A stretch of 64,000 nucleotides of DNA, from contig JAFQXU010000032.1 of assembly GCA_017406805.1 (NCBI GenBank), positions 20,290 through 84,289 of the forward strand, read 5' to 3'. The translations under genes and the position numbers were made by a program. Below the pieces are notes generated by a model, which was given only the letters and a program-made list of their open reading frames with translations, had not been told where the DNA came from and ran no database searches. Origin of the DNA: Clostridia bacterium (GTDB taxonomy: Bacteria; Bacillota; Clostridia; Oscillospirales; Acutalibacteraceae). Below are positions 1 to 8,243 of the stretch, in pieces; within the stretch, counting starts at the first letter, position 1; every line of letters starts with the position of its first letter.

Positions 1-293
1 TAATAAAGCTTGCTTCTGCGTACACGACCTTTTCTTACCACTTTAACATCGCTAACGCTTGGGGAATGAACCGGAAAAATTCTTTCCACACCAAATCCGT
101 AAGAAACTTTTCTGACTGTAAAAGTTTCGGAAATTCCGCTACCTTTTTTGCTTATCACAGTTCCTTCAAAAACTTGGATTCTTTCTCTGTCGCCTTCTTT
201 GATTTTTACGTCTACTTTTACGGTATCGCCAACGTTAAAATCAGGCAACGTTTTCTTTAATGAAGATTCTGAAATTTTGCTAAGTAAATTCAT
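1..293 (-). CDS. rplS: 50S ribosomal protein L19 (3' end cut by window edge)
   Basis: L19 of the large ribosomal subunit, at the 30S-50S interface. About 97 codons are visible, starting [14 protein letters not shown] and reading through the family's central barrel ([19 protein letters not shown], then [12 protein letters not shown] and [19 protein letters not shown]) to VRRSKLY at the edge, so only the last few residues are missing. The ATG is preceded by GGAGGAAAAAAC. It lies downstream of galU on the same strand but has its own promoter and leader in the 134-bp gap. The identification is certain. Confidence 0.97.
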   Translation of the reverse strand, partial: MNLLSKISESSLKKTLPDFNVGDTVKVDVKIKEGDRERIQVFEGTVISKKGSGISETFTVRKVSYGFGVERIFPVHSPSVSDVKVVRKGRVRRSKLY

Positions 294-314
294 GTTTTTT
301 CCTCCAAAACTATC

Positions 315-388
315 TACACATTCATGCTAATCTCCAAAGCAGAGGAATGCTGATTTTCTTATTCTAAAAAATATCAAAAATTTAGAAT
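315..388 (-). promoter_or_regulatory. Probable L19 leader (autoregulatory 5' UTR of rplS)
   Basis: On the minus strand the rplS 5' UTR can form nested pairing: GCATTC with GAATGT around a small CTC...GAG hairpin (317-350), preceded by an 8-bp inverted repeat ATTCTAAA/TTTAGAAT at 361-368 and 381-388. Position and the CATTCC...GAATG pattern resemble the L19 leader family known from Firmicutes. The pairing is seen directly; the family assignment is by memory of the consensus and is moderate. Confidence 0.5.
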
Positions 389-396
389 ACTATGTA

Positions 397-425
397 ATTT
401 TATCATATAATGCGTTTTTTTGCAA
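397..425 (-). promoter_or_regulatory. Sigma-A-type promoter of rplS
   Basis: Minus-strand TTGCAA (420-425), a 17-nt spacer and TAAAAT (397-402), immediately after the galU stop codon. It gives a 5' UTR of about 100 nt that contains the putative L19 leader. Confidence 0.65.
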
Positions 426-427
426 GA

Positions 428-1291
428 CTATAATTCAATATTTTTAAGATAATTTTTGAAATCTTCTTTTATTTCGGGGTGTTCCAGCGCAAATTCCACA
501 GCAGCCTGCATTGCACCAAGCTTATTACCCATATCGTATCTTTTCCCTTCAAAATCAACCATTATTACACCGCTTTTGTGAGCAATCACCTTTAAAGCAT
601 CGGTAAGCTGAATTTCTCCGCCAGCGCCAGGCAAAGTTTTTTCTAAAATATCAAATATTTCCGGCAAAAGTATATATCTGCCAAGAATGGAATACAAAGA
701 AAGAACTTGGCTTGGCTGGGGTTTTTCCACCATGTCTGTACACATAAAAAGGTTATCTTTAATATTTTCAACTTTTAATGAACCATATTTATGAATTTCT
801 TCTTTCGGCATTTCTTTTGCAGCCACAACGCATTTACCAAATTCTTCATACGCACTTATCAACTGAGCGCAAACAGGAGTTTTACTTTTTATTATATCAT
901 CCCCGGAAAGCACGGCAAAAGGCTCACTTCCCACAAAACTTTTGGCGCAGCTTATGGCATGCCCCAAACCTTTAGTTTCTTTTTGGCGAACAAAATAAAT
1001 ATTTGCCATTTTACTTATGGACGAAACTTCTTCCAAGATTTTTTCTTTTCCGGTTTTAAGGAGCAGTCTTTCAAGCTCCGGGCTTACATCAAAGTAATTT
1101 TCGATTGCTTCTTTACCCCTGTTTGTTATTATTAAAATATCTGTAATACCGGATTTAACAGCCTCTTCCACTATATAGTGAATAGCCGGTTTATCCACCA
1201 CGGGAAACATTTCTTTTGGAATAGATTTTGTTGAAGGCAAAATTCTTGTGCCAAAGCCTGCTGCAGGAATAACCGCTTTTGTGATTTTCAC
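428..1291 (-). CDS. galU: UTP--glucose-1-phosphate uridylyltransferase
   Basis: Makes UDP-glucose from UTP and glucose-1-phosphate in the cytosol, for cell-surface glycans and glycolipids. 287 residues, normal for bacterial GalU. The nucleotide-binding AAGFGTR is at 10-16, followed by the STKSIPKEMFPVVDKP block at 20-35 typical of GalU; KGLGHA at 107-112 and the metal-binding GDD at 130-132 are present. The start has a GGGGGA ribosome site. Divergent from folD, with about 96 bp between the start codons. No neighbouring sugar pathway genes. Confidence 0.95.
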   Translation of the reverse strand: MKITKAVIPAAGFGTRILPSTKSIPKEMFPVVDKPAIHYIVEEAVKSGITDILIITNRGKEAIENYFDVSPELERLLLKTGKEKILEEVSSISKMANIYFVRQKETKGLGHAISCAKSFVGSEPFAVLSGDDIIKSKTPVCAQLISAYEEFGKCVVAAKEMPKEEIHKYGSLKVENIKDNLFMCTDMVEKPQPSQVLSLYSILGRYILLPEIFDILEKTLPGAGGEIQLTDALKVIAHKSGVIMVDFEGKRYDMGNKLGAMQAAVEFALEHPEIKEDFKNYLKNIEL

Positions 1292-1387
1292 TTTTATTTT
1301 CCCCCATTTTATGGTATAATTTATTTATCATTAATTCATATTTTAATAGTTAATATATATTAAAGTCAAGGAAGGTATCATTAAAAA

Positions 1388-2254
1388 ATGATAATAGACG
1401 GAAAAACTATTGCCGAAAAAATCAAAAATGACTTAAAAACAGAGATTTTAGAGCTTAAATCAAAAGGAATAATTCCAACACTTGCCGTAGTACTTGTGGG
1501 AGAAAATTCGGCGTCTAAAATTTACGTAAGAAACAAAAAAAAAGCCTGCGAAGAAATAGGAATTTATTCCGAAGAGTTCAATCTGCCTGAAAACACCTCT
1601 GAAGACGAACTTATAGATTTAATAGAAAAATTAAATTCCAACTCCGATATAAACGGAATTTTAGTTCAGCTTCCTCTTCCACTTCATATAAGTGAAAAAA
1701 AAATAGCTGAAGCAGTAAACCCCATTAAAGACGTTGACGTTTTTAATCCTGTAAACACCGGAAAACTCCTTTCAGGTAATGCGGATTTAATTCCATGCAC
1801 TCCAAAAGGAATTGCAGAACTTTTTGATTATGAAAAAATATCATTAAAAGGAAAACACTGCGTAATAATCGGAAGAAGCAATATTGTAGGGAAACCTCTT
1901 GCGATGCTTATGCTGCAAAAAGATGCAACGGTAACGATTTGCCACAGCAAAACAAAAAACTTGGAAAAAATCTGCCAAAACGCAGACATAATTATTGCAG
2001 CAATCGGAAAGCCAAAATTTATTACAAAAAATATGGTTAAAAATGGCTGCGTTATAATAGACGTGGGAATAAACCGAAACAAAGACGGAACAATTTGCGG
2101 AGATGCTGATTTTGAAGAAGTGAAAAATATAGCTTCATATATAACTCCCGTGCCGGGCGGAGTTGGACCCATGACGATTGCAATGCTGCTTGAAAATACA
2201 ATTATTACAACAAAAATGCAAAATAATATAGATATTAAAAAAGGAGAAATTTAA
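1388..2254 (+). CDS. folD: Bifunctional methylenetetrahydrofolate dehydrogenase / methenyltetrahydrofolate cyclohydrolase
   Basis: Interconverts 5,10-methylene-, 5,10-methenyl- and 10-formyl-tetrahydrofolate for purine and one-carbon metabolism. 288 residues, full length. Catalytic Tyr46 and Lys50 sit in the YVRNK motif, Gln94 in LVQLPLP, and the KDVDVFNP block is at about 114-121. The C-terminal signature PVPGGVGPMT marks the NADP-binding domain, and GRSNIVGKP is present. RBS AAGGAAGG. First gene of a probable folD-ppa-prfB operon; ppa begins 3 bp after its stop. Confidence 0.96.
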   Translation: MIIDGKTIAEKIKNDLKTEILELKSKGIIPTLAVVLVGENSASKIYVRNKKKACEEIGIYSEEFNLPENTSEDELIDLIEKLNSNSDINGILVQLPLPLHISEKKIAEAVNPIKDVDVFNPVNTGKLLSGNADLIPCTPKGIAELFDYEKISLKGKHCVIIGRSNIVGKPLAMLMLQKDATVTICHSKTKNLEKICQNADIIIAAIGKPKFITKNMVKNGCVIIDVGINRNKDGTICGDADFEEVKNIASYITPVPGGVGPMTIAMLLENTIITTKMQNNIDIKKGEI

Positions 2255-2257
2255 AAA

Positions 2258-2788
2258 ATGAATATTTGGCACGATATAAATCAAGAAAGAATCAAACCGG
2301 AAAACTTTACCGCTGTAATTGAAATTACCAAAGGAAGCAAAGTAAAATATGAGCTGGATAAAGAAACAGGGCTATTAAAAATGGATAGGATACTCTACAC
2401 TTCTACCCACTACCCCGCAAACTACGGATTAATTCCAAAAACATATGCAGACGACGGCGACCCGCTGGACGTTTTGGTGCTTTGCTCGCAACACATTTAT
2501 CCAATGACTCTGGTAGAATGCTATCCAATTGGGTATATATCAATGATTGACTCGGGAAGTAAAGACGAAAAAATCATAGCAATCCCAAACGACGACCCAA
2601 CGTATAATCAATATGATGATATTTCGGACCTTCCGCCGCATATATTTGAAGAAATGAAGCATTTCTTTAGCGTTTATAAGACACTTGAAAAAAAAGAAAC
2701 TGTGGTTAACGATATTCACGGCAAAAACGAAGCAATTAAAATTATTGCTCAAACAATTGAAGCTTACAAAAAGAAATTTGGAACTTAA
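2258..2788 (+). CDS. ppa: Inorganic pyrophosphatase, family I
   Basis: Hydrolyses pyrophosphate to phosphate, pulling biosynthetic reactions forward. 176 residues, usual for the soluble family I enzyme. The metal-binding signature DDGDPLDVLVL spans 65-75; KYELDKETGLL at about 30-40 and the HYPANYGLIPKT block at 51-62 are typical. It overlaps none of its neighbours but follows folD by 3 bp, with GGAGAAATT just upstream inside folD's end, and precedes prfB by 20 bp, so cotranscription is likely. Confidence 0.95.
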   Translation: MNIWHDINQERIKPENFTAVIEITKGSKVKYELDKETGLLKMDRILYTSTHYPANYGLIPKTYADDGDPLDVLVLCSQHIYPMTLVECYPIGYISMIDSGSKDEKIIAIPNDDPTYNQYDDISDLPPHIFEEMKHFFSVYKTLEKKETVVNDIHGKNEAIKIIAQTIEAYKKKFGT

Positions 2789-2808
2789 TTTTTTGGAGGA
2801 AACAGCAA

Positions 2809-3909
2809 ATGCAGCTTGAAGAAATTTTAAGTGAAATAAACAAACTCGGTCCACGTTTAAAATCGCTTTACGAATCATTAAAAATAAGCGATTCAGAAGA
2901 AAAACTGCAAAAATTGGAAGGGAAAACATCCAATGCAAATTTTTGGAACGACGCCGAAAATTCACAAAAAATAATCTCGGAAATCAGCACTTTAAAATCC
3001 AAAATCAAAGAATACAAAAAATTAAAAAACGAATACGATGATATTTCCACATTGGCACAAATGTCTATTCAAGAAAATGATGATTCGGCGCTTGGAGAAA
3101 TAGAAAGCGGTTTTAAAGAGTTTTCCAAAAATTTAGAAACAATGACTTTAACAACACTTTTAACTGGAGAATACGACTCGCAAAACGCAATACTTACCTT
3201 TCATGCTGGAGCTGGCGGAACAGAAGCACAAGACTGGGTGGAAATGCTTTGCAGAATGTACACCAGATGGGCTGAAAAGCACGGATACAAAGTAAAAATG
3301 CTGGACTTTTTAGACGGCGAAGAAGCAGGGCTGAAAAGCGCCTCTTTATTAATAGAAGGAGAAAACACCTACGGCTTTTTAAAAGGTGAAAACGGAGTCC
3401 ACAGATTAGTCAGAATTTCGCCGTTTGATTCTTCGGGAAGAAGGCACACCTCTTTTGCTTCAATAGAAGTTATCCCTGAAATTAACGATAATATAGAAGT
3501 TGAAATCTCTCCGGAAGACATAAAAATGGACGTATTTAGAGCAAGCGGCGCAGGCGGTCAACACGTTAACAAAACATCTTCAGCCGTAAGGTTAACGCAT
3601 ATTCCCACAGGAATAGTAGTTGCATGCCAAAACGAAAGAAGCCAGTTTCAAAACAGGGATACTGCCATGAAAATTTTAAAATCCAAGCTGATTGAAATAA
3701 AAGAACGCGAGCATCTGGAAAAAATTGAAGACATAAAAGGAGTTCAAAAGGAAATTGCGTGGGGATCTCAAATTCGTTCGTATGTATTTATGCCATATAC
3801 ACTTGTAAAAGACCACAGGACCTCATTTGAAGCAGGGAACGTGGAAGCCGTTATGGATGGCGACTTAGACGGATTTATAGAAGCGTATTTAAAGCAAAAT
3901 ATTTCATAA
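2809..3909 (+). CDS. prfB: Peptide chain release factor 2 (no programmed frameshift)
   Basis: Class I release factor for UGA and UAA stop codons. 366 residues in one uninterrupted frame. The stop-codon recognition motif SPF is at 204-206 and the peptidyl-transferase motif GGQ at 249-251, with context ASGAGGQHVNKT; the Gln is the substrate of PrmC, whose gene is at 58.3 kb. Start ATG has TGGAGGAAACAGCAA upstream. The region around codons 22-27, where many bacteria carry an in-frame UGA with CUUU slippage, has neither here, so autoregulation by frameshifting is absent. Confidence 0.96.
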   Translation: MQLEEILSEINKLGPRLKSLYESLKISDSEEKLQKLEGKTSNANFWNDAENSQKIISEISTLKSKIKEYKKLKNEYDDISTLAQMSIQENDDSALGEIESGFKEFSKNLETMTLTTLLTGEYDSQNAILTFHAGAGGTEAQDWVEMLCRMYTRWAEKHGYKVKMLDFLDGEEAGLKSASLLIEGENTYGFLKGENGVHRLVRISPFDSSGRRHTSFASIEVIPEINDNIEVEISPEDIKMDVFRASGAGGQHVNKTSSAVRLTHIPTGIVVACQNERSQFQNRDTAMKILKSKLIEIKEREHLEKIEDIKGVQKEIAWGSQIRSYVFMPYTLVKDHRTSFEAGNVEAVMDGDLDGFIEAYLKQNIS

Positions 3910-3917
3910 AAATAAAA

Positions 3918-3950
3918 AAGCCCTGAACTTAATTTTCGTTCAGAGCTTTT
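3918..3950. terminator. Bidirectional terminator between prfB and the surface-protein locus
   Basis: GCCCTGAAC...GTTCAGAGC hairpin (about 3920-3945), with A-rich sequence before it and TTTT after. It can end prfB on the plus strand and the convergent locus ending at 3976 on the minus strand. Confidence 0.8.
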
Positions 3951-3975
3951 ATTTATAATGCATATTTTCTTAGAC

Positions 3976-4278
3976 TTAATCCGGATCAAAAGGAACTAAA
4001 TTTTCATCCGGGAACAATTCAACATTTGCGGATTCTGCATCTTCCGAAATATCATCATCTGAATCATGCTTTATAATTTCGATGCTTCCATTTTCAAGAC
4101 CATATGCATGCCCGTGCGCTTTTTTACCGCCTACATTAAGGTGTATATCCATATCTCGAGATAAATCGTCAATTATAGTTGCACTATTAAAATGTCTTCC
4201 ACCTATTGTAAGCCCTCCAGCAACTCTTCCTAATTCATCCATATCAAGTTTTTCTACTTTTTTCTTTTTATCGTCCAT
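3976..4278 (-). CDS. Small acidic protein with double-glycine-like leader, unknown function
   Basis: 100 residues. The N-terminus is basic (DDKKKKVEK) and runs into LDMDELGRVAGG at 11-22, which has the L-x(3)-E-L-x(2)-V-x-G-G shape of double-glycine leaders in bacteriocin and other ribosomal peptide precursors. The remainder is mostly polar, with a strongly acidic tail (DSDDDISEDAE) ending PFDPD, and has no transmembrane stretch. RBS CGAGGTG. Last gene of the minus-strand locus 8243-3976, 14 bp after the membrane protein gene. Whether the GG is really cleaved is unknown; no peptidase-type ABC transporter is in the window. It could instead be an ordinary small cytosolic protein. Confidence 0.75.
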   Translation of the reverse strand: MDDKKKKVEKLDMDELGRVAGGLTIGGRHFNSATIIDDLSRDMDIHLNVGGKKAHGHAYGLENGSIEIIKHDSDDDISEDAESANVELFPDENLVPFDPD

Positions 4279-4292
4279 TTTAATTCACCTCG

Positions 4293-4817
4293 TTAAGATT
4301 TATTAAGAACTATTTTTAAATTTGCTGTTCCTTTGCTAAAATAAGTTTCCGGTTCAAACGCTTGAATCTTTAATATTGCACCTTGAATCCCCGATTCCAG
4401 ATTTTCTTTTAATTTAATGCTTTTTAAGTATGTTCCGGGTTTAATTATTCCGCTTTCAGCCAGCACCGTTTCCGATTCATCTTCAGAAACTAAAACACAT
4501 TTCATAAGTACTTTATTAGTTGGCATACTGGTAAGGTACAGATTTATATCGTCGCCATCTATTTCCGGCTCACCGCAAACTTTAAGCCTAAAATCAGGCG
4601 AAATGCCAAAAGGTGCATATCCTCGTTTATTCACATCATCAATTTCCGGCGTACCCTCAACGGCTGTTGTTTCCATTGGCGGAGGGTTATACTTTTTACT
4701 ATAAATATTAAAATAGTAATACGCACCTGCCGCACAAGCCAACATACTTAAAATTAAAATTATTATAAAAATATTATTTGATTTCCTTACTGTAATACTT
4801 TTTTTAACATTATTCAT
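4293..4817 (-). CDS. Single-pass membrane protein with extracytoplasmic beta-like domain, unknown function
   Basis: 174 residues: a short basic N-terminus (KKSITVRKSNN), one transmembrane helix at about 15-36, a Pro-rich spacer, then about 120 residues that should lie outside. The C-terminal part has SGIIKPGTYLKSIKL, matched in the GLUG protein two genes upstream by SGLIPPGYQLPKLKL, so the two seem to share an exported domain. It lies between the secreted paralog at 4861 and the acidic double-glycine peptide. RBS AAGAAGGG. No named family recognised. Confidence 0.75.
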   Translation of the reverse strand: MNNVKKSITVRKSNNIFIIILILSMLACAAGAYYYFNIYSKKYNPPPMETTAVEGTPEIDDVNKRGYAPFGISPDFRLKVCGEPEIDGDDINLYLTSMPTNKVLMKCVLVSEDESETVLAESGIIKPGTYLKSIKLKENLESGIQGAILKIQAFEPETYFSKGTANLKIVLNKS

Positions 4818-4860
4818 AGGAAATTTCCCTTCTTAAAAAACTTTAATTTACAAAATATCT

Positions 4861-5715
4861 TTATAAAGGATTTGCAGATAGCGTTATAATTGCAGTACCA
4901 ATAGCACTATTGCTTCCCCCTGTTAAGTTTTTGTAATTATACGTATTATTTTGAGCAATATCGTCAATATTGGCAGCCCTTGCGAAATGATCAGACGGTC
5001 TACCGGTAATATTAATATAAAGATTTTGGTAGCTCATTTTTCCTGTGCCGCCGCCATTTGGGAATTGAACACCAGGAATCATATAAGCAGAAGTTTCTGC
5101 GCTTGAACCCGAACCAAAAATCGTATCTTTATCTTTGTCTGTATCATTTACAAGACAGTCAGGGTAATACTTTCCGGATTTTGGATTATCAGGATCTCTA
5201 ACGACATTTTGATAATCGCTTGAGTTTATAACACTACCCGCCAAAAGCTGCAGATCTACATCATTACCAACGTTACTCTTATTTTCTGTAGTGGCATATC
5301 TGGTGTATAAATTTTGATTGGAACGGTTTATCAAAATTATACGGTTATTTAATCCGTCAAAACCATGCCAAAGGCCGACCCTGTTCGCATCTGCTTGTGG
5401 ATTAATAGTTGTATTACCACCATATTCGGCATCTGTGTTTGTATAATACGGAGTAAAACTTCCAGAAGTAAAGTTAAACTTACCTTTGTCATGATAAAAC
5501 ACCATATTTGACCACAAAAGCTCCACCGCATAAACGGATTCTCCTCCAACTTGAAATCCGGATACGCTGATGTCCGATGAATCTTCTCCATCAATTACTT
5601 TTTCTTCGCTGCCTGCATCTGCAAGACAAGAAAAGTTGCAAAATCCAGCAGAAAATAAAGCGAAAACCAGTAAAGAAATAATTTTATTTCTACATTTTTT
5701 AGATAGACTTTTCAT
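4861..5715 (-). CDS. Secreted protein, second paralog of the WxxM domain pair
   Basis: 284 residues with a signal peptide (hydrophobic 12-30, likely cleavage near residue 32). It shares ordered blocks with the protein at 7341-8243: a GFQ...VY box, then W-S-N-M-V-F-Y-H-D-K-G, then WHGFDGLNNRI, then GNDVDLQ, then YINITGRP near the end. The alternation of short beta-prone segments with N/T/S-rich loops suggests an exported beta-sandwich. RBS AAAGGAGGTAGC is very strong, which implies high expression. I recall similar W-x-x-M-x-F proteins in gut Clostridia but know no named family. Its start lies 26 bp after the GLUG gene's stop. Confidence 0.8.
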   Translation of the reverse strand: MKSLSKKCRNKIISLLVFALFSAGFCNFSCLADAGSEEKVIDGEDSSDISVSGFQVGGESVYAVELLWSNMVFYHDKGKFNFTSGSFTPYYTNTDAEYGGNTTINPQADANRVGLWHGFDGLNNRIILINRSNQNLYTRYATTENKSNVGNDVDLQLLAGSVINSSDYQNVVRDPDNPKSGKYYPDCLVNDTDKDKDTIFGSGSSAETSAYMIPGVQFPNGGGTGKMSYQNLYINITGRPSDHFARAANIDDIAQNNTYNYKNLTGGSNSAIGTAIITLSANPL

Positions 5716-5741
5716 AATTAGAGCTACCTCCTTTCAATTTG

Positions 5742-7205
5742 TTATTCCACAACTACAAGAACCGGAAGTTGTGAATTTATAACCGCACGCTCGTTTGTTT
5801 GATAGTCAAAGAATGACAAATAAGCAATCGCTCTATATGCTCCAGCGGGGAGTGAATTCCCGTTTGGTAATTTTCCAAGTTTTAACTTTGGTAGTTGATA
5901 TCCCGGAGGAATAAGCCCTGATACACAAATATCAATCCTTGCATTTTTCGGGTCGTAGTTTGGGTTAGCGTCAAACTCGGCTTGTTCGGCGTCTGTTCTG
6001 CCGGTGGAACCGGTTTTTTCTTTCATTTCGCTGTCCGTAATTTGGACCTTAAGCTGCATGGACTGGTTTGAATATCCCGGGTTAACCAAATTAAATTCGC
6101 CAATGCCGTTTTTAAAATTAATCACATCAGAAAATCCAAAGGTAACGGTATTTTGTCCGCCCTCATAGGAAAAATCTTCTGTATGTACGGCATACGGATC
6201 AATTGGCACATTGTTAAATACCGCTTTGTTCTTATATGGGTTGGTTATGTAAATATAAATCAACACGCCAAGAATAAGCAGCGGTATAAGTAGCCACCAC
6301 CAAAGAGGAAAAGCTTTTTTGATTTTACCGTAAAATGCGCATTTTTCAATAACGCCGTCATTTCTGCCGATAAAACCACCGGTACGTTTGCGTACTTTCA
6401 TGTAAGACACGGCGCTACAGCAGAAAATTTTGCTGTTTTTGGAAGCACCTGCAAAAGTGCCCGAGCATGAACCGGATTTTACCACACCGTCAACTTGCAG
6501 ATTTGCAATCAAAGCGTCTTCGATGAAGCCGAAAAATCCTGCAAAAGTAAGGGACTTATCGCAAACTTTAAAATTAAAGACTTTATGGCCGTTACCGTCG
6601 AACACACCTTTAAAAGGATGCGATTCATTACCGATAGGGATCCATTTTTTCCCGCCAAGGTCTATATCCTCGTCAAGAACATAAACCGAGGAAGCCGCCT
6701 TAAAGTCGCCGTCATTAATTTGCTTTGCAATTTCAAAAAGCTGGTTTGCGGATGAAACCACAACAGCAGATTCCGGATTATATTCCAAATCCGCTTCATA
6801 ATGCCAAGATTCTTCATCAAAATCGATGTCTGCAAATTTTGGGTCTTCGCATTCGGGAATGTAAAAAGCCGGATTAAGCGGGCCTTGTAATTCGTCCACG
6901 GAAGTATTTGCAAAATCGTACTCAAAAGCCGACATAGAATCAGGGCCATCGGGCTGAGCATCGCCTATATCCATATAAGAATTCTCCACAGTGCCCGAAT
7001 TATTAATGACAAAAGGCTTAACAAATTTTTTGCCCACATTAGAACGAGAAAAACAGTCCGTGATACTGCCGGAATTATCAAGCGCAAAACTCGCGCAGTC
7101 TATGCCACGTGAAAAACGAGAAATTGAAATACAGTCGCTAATTTTGCCGTTGTTAACGCCCGCAAAACCGGCGCATTTTTTCTCGCGATTAAATTCTAAA
7201 CTCAT
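5742..7205 (-). CDS. GLUG-repeat membrane protein with C-terminal exported domain
   Basis: 487 residues from the ATG preceded by GGGTGAT. Residues 10-75 hold short repeats of the type FAGVNNGKISDC / GSITDCFS / GTVENSY. About 150-298 is a GLUG region with WIPIGNESHPFKGVFDGNGH at 188-207 and later GGFIGRNDGVIEKC. One transmembrane helix (WWWLLIPLLILGVLIYIYI) follows at about 302-320, then about 165 exported residues with SGLIPPGYQLPKLKL. There is no signal peptide, and the positive residues KIKKAF before the helix predict an N-in orientation, so the GLUG part would be cytoplasmic. That is odd, because GLUG proteins are usually surface-exposed. Confidence 0.8.
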   Translation of the reverse strand: MSLEFNREKKCAGFAGVNNGKISDCISISRFSRGIDCASFALDNSGSITDCFSRSNVGKKFVKPFVINNSGTVENSYMDIGDAQPDGPDSMSAFEYDFANTSVDELQGPLNPAFYIPECEDPKFADIDFDEESWHYEADLEYNPESAVVVSSANQLFEIAKQINDGDFKAASSVYVLDEDIDLGGKKWIPIGNESHPFKGVFDGNGHKVFNFKVCDKSLTFAGFFGFIEDALIANLQVDGVVKSGSCSGTFAGASKNSKIFCCSAVSYMKVRKRTGGFIGRNDGVIEKCAFYGKIKKAFPLWWWLLIPLLILGVLIYIYITNPYKNKAVFNNVPIDPYAVHTEDFSYEGGQNTVTFGFSDVINFKNGIGEFNLVNPGYSNQSMQLKVQITDSEMKEKTGSTGRTDAEQAEFDANPNYDPKNARIDICVSGLIPPGYQLPKLKLGKLPNGNSLPAGAYRAIAYLSFFDYQTNERAVINSQLPVLVVVE

Positions 7206-7291
7206 TAATATCACCCATTAAAAAAATATTTAAAAAAACTTCTTTATCTTTTTTTCATTAAATACCCGCATTAAAACAAAAAAATTAAGGG

Positions 7292-7317
7292 TTTGGCGGC
7301 CAGTTTTGACCGCCAAA
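7292..7317 (-). terminator. Terminator behind the first secreted paralog
   Basis: TTTGGCGG (7292-7299) pairs with CCGCCAAA (7310-7317); on the minus strand the stem is followed by a T-rich run. It sits in the 135-bp gap between the secreted-protein gene and the GLUG gene, so the first gene may be transcribed in excess over the rest. Confidence 0.75.
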
Positions 7318-7340
7318 GTTAATTACCAAATTATATTAAA

Positions 7341-8243
7341 TTACGATACTGATGGGGTTCTTGGGCTGTCTCCTGATGGTGTGAAGGTTAGGTTAATATC
7401 ACCAATTTTTTCCCAATAGTTTCCGCCAACAGATGGAGTGTTTTCATCTATTGTATCAAGTTCAGAGCTATTTGCAGTACCATCAGTTGCGGTTTGTTGT
7501 GGTGTACCTGTAATATTCAGATAAAATACAACTTCATTTGCTCTGTCTTGGCCTGATGATACTACTGTACCATCAAGATTCATATATTTTTGAATTGTGG
7601 TTGTTGCAGCTGTACCAGTTCCGGATGCTATGGTCATAAGAACAGGAGTCCCTGCAGTGTTTTTCATATATTTATTATTAGTTGTCGAAGCACCTTCACT
7701 AAATGCCCAACCATCTGCACCGCTTCCCATGTCTGCATTTGCAATAGCTATTTGCATGTCTACATCGCTACCGAGTGTTTGCTCTGTAATTCCTTCTGTA
7801 CATCCTACACCCAATTGAACGTTACCGTTACCTTTGTTTACAACAGTAACATGGTTGTTATCTCCGTCAAATCCGCACCATTTACCAACACCTACACCGG
7901 TAGTAGCTGCTGTACCATCTGTTACTCCGGCTTCACAGAAATTCCAAGGAGTATTGGTTACTCTTTTGGTTAATGCATCCGTTCCCGGATCATATACACC
8001 ACGGTCAAATACGAATTTCATCGCGCCCCATGATACATTTAATTCATACACAAAATCTTTTTTAGTTTGAAAACCATATACAGGGATATTACCATTGTCA
8101 GGGCCTGGATCACTTATCGTTATATCAGAAGTACCATTTGGCAATGGATCTATGGTTACTGCTGAAGCACCACCGATTGTAGCAAGAACTGCTAATGCGC
8201 CTGTGGCGAGTTTTTTGCTTGTTTCTTTTACAAATTTTTTCAT
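7341..8243 (-). CDS. Secreted protein, first paralog of the WxxM domain pair
   Basis: 300 residues. Signal peptide MKKFVKETSKKLATGALAVL with cleavage likely after ASA near residue 28. The mature part is acidic and rich in G, T, N and A. It shares with the 4861-5715 protein the blocks VYGFQ, SWGAMKFVFD, WCGFDGDNNHVTVVN, GSDVDMQ and YLNITGTP, in the same order and spacing. The RBS TGAGGTG is good and the 5' UTR is long and structured. Its own terminator suggests an abundant product, perhaps a surface-layer or fibre component; that role is inference only. Confidence 0.82.
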   Translation of the reverse strand: MKKFVKETSKKLATGALAVLATIGGASAVTIDPLPNGTSDITISDPGPDNGNIPVYGFQTKKDFVYELNVSWGAMKFVFDRGVYDPGTDALTKRVTNTPWNFCEAGVTDGTAATTGVGVGKWCGFDGDNNHVTVVNKGNGNVQLGVGCTEGITEQTLGSDVDMQIAIANADMGSGADGWAFSEGASTTNNKYMKNTAGTPVLMTIASGTGTAATTTIQKYMNLDGTVVSSGQDRANEVVFYLNITGTPQQTATDGTANSSELDTIDENTPSVGGNYWEKIGDINLTFTPSGDSPRTPSVS

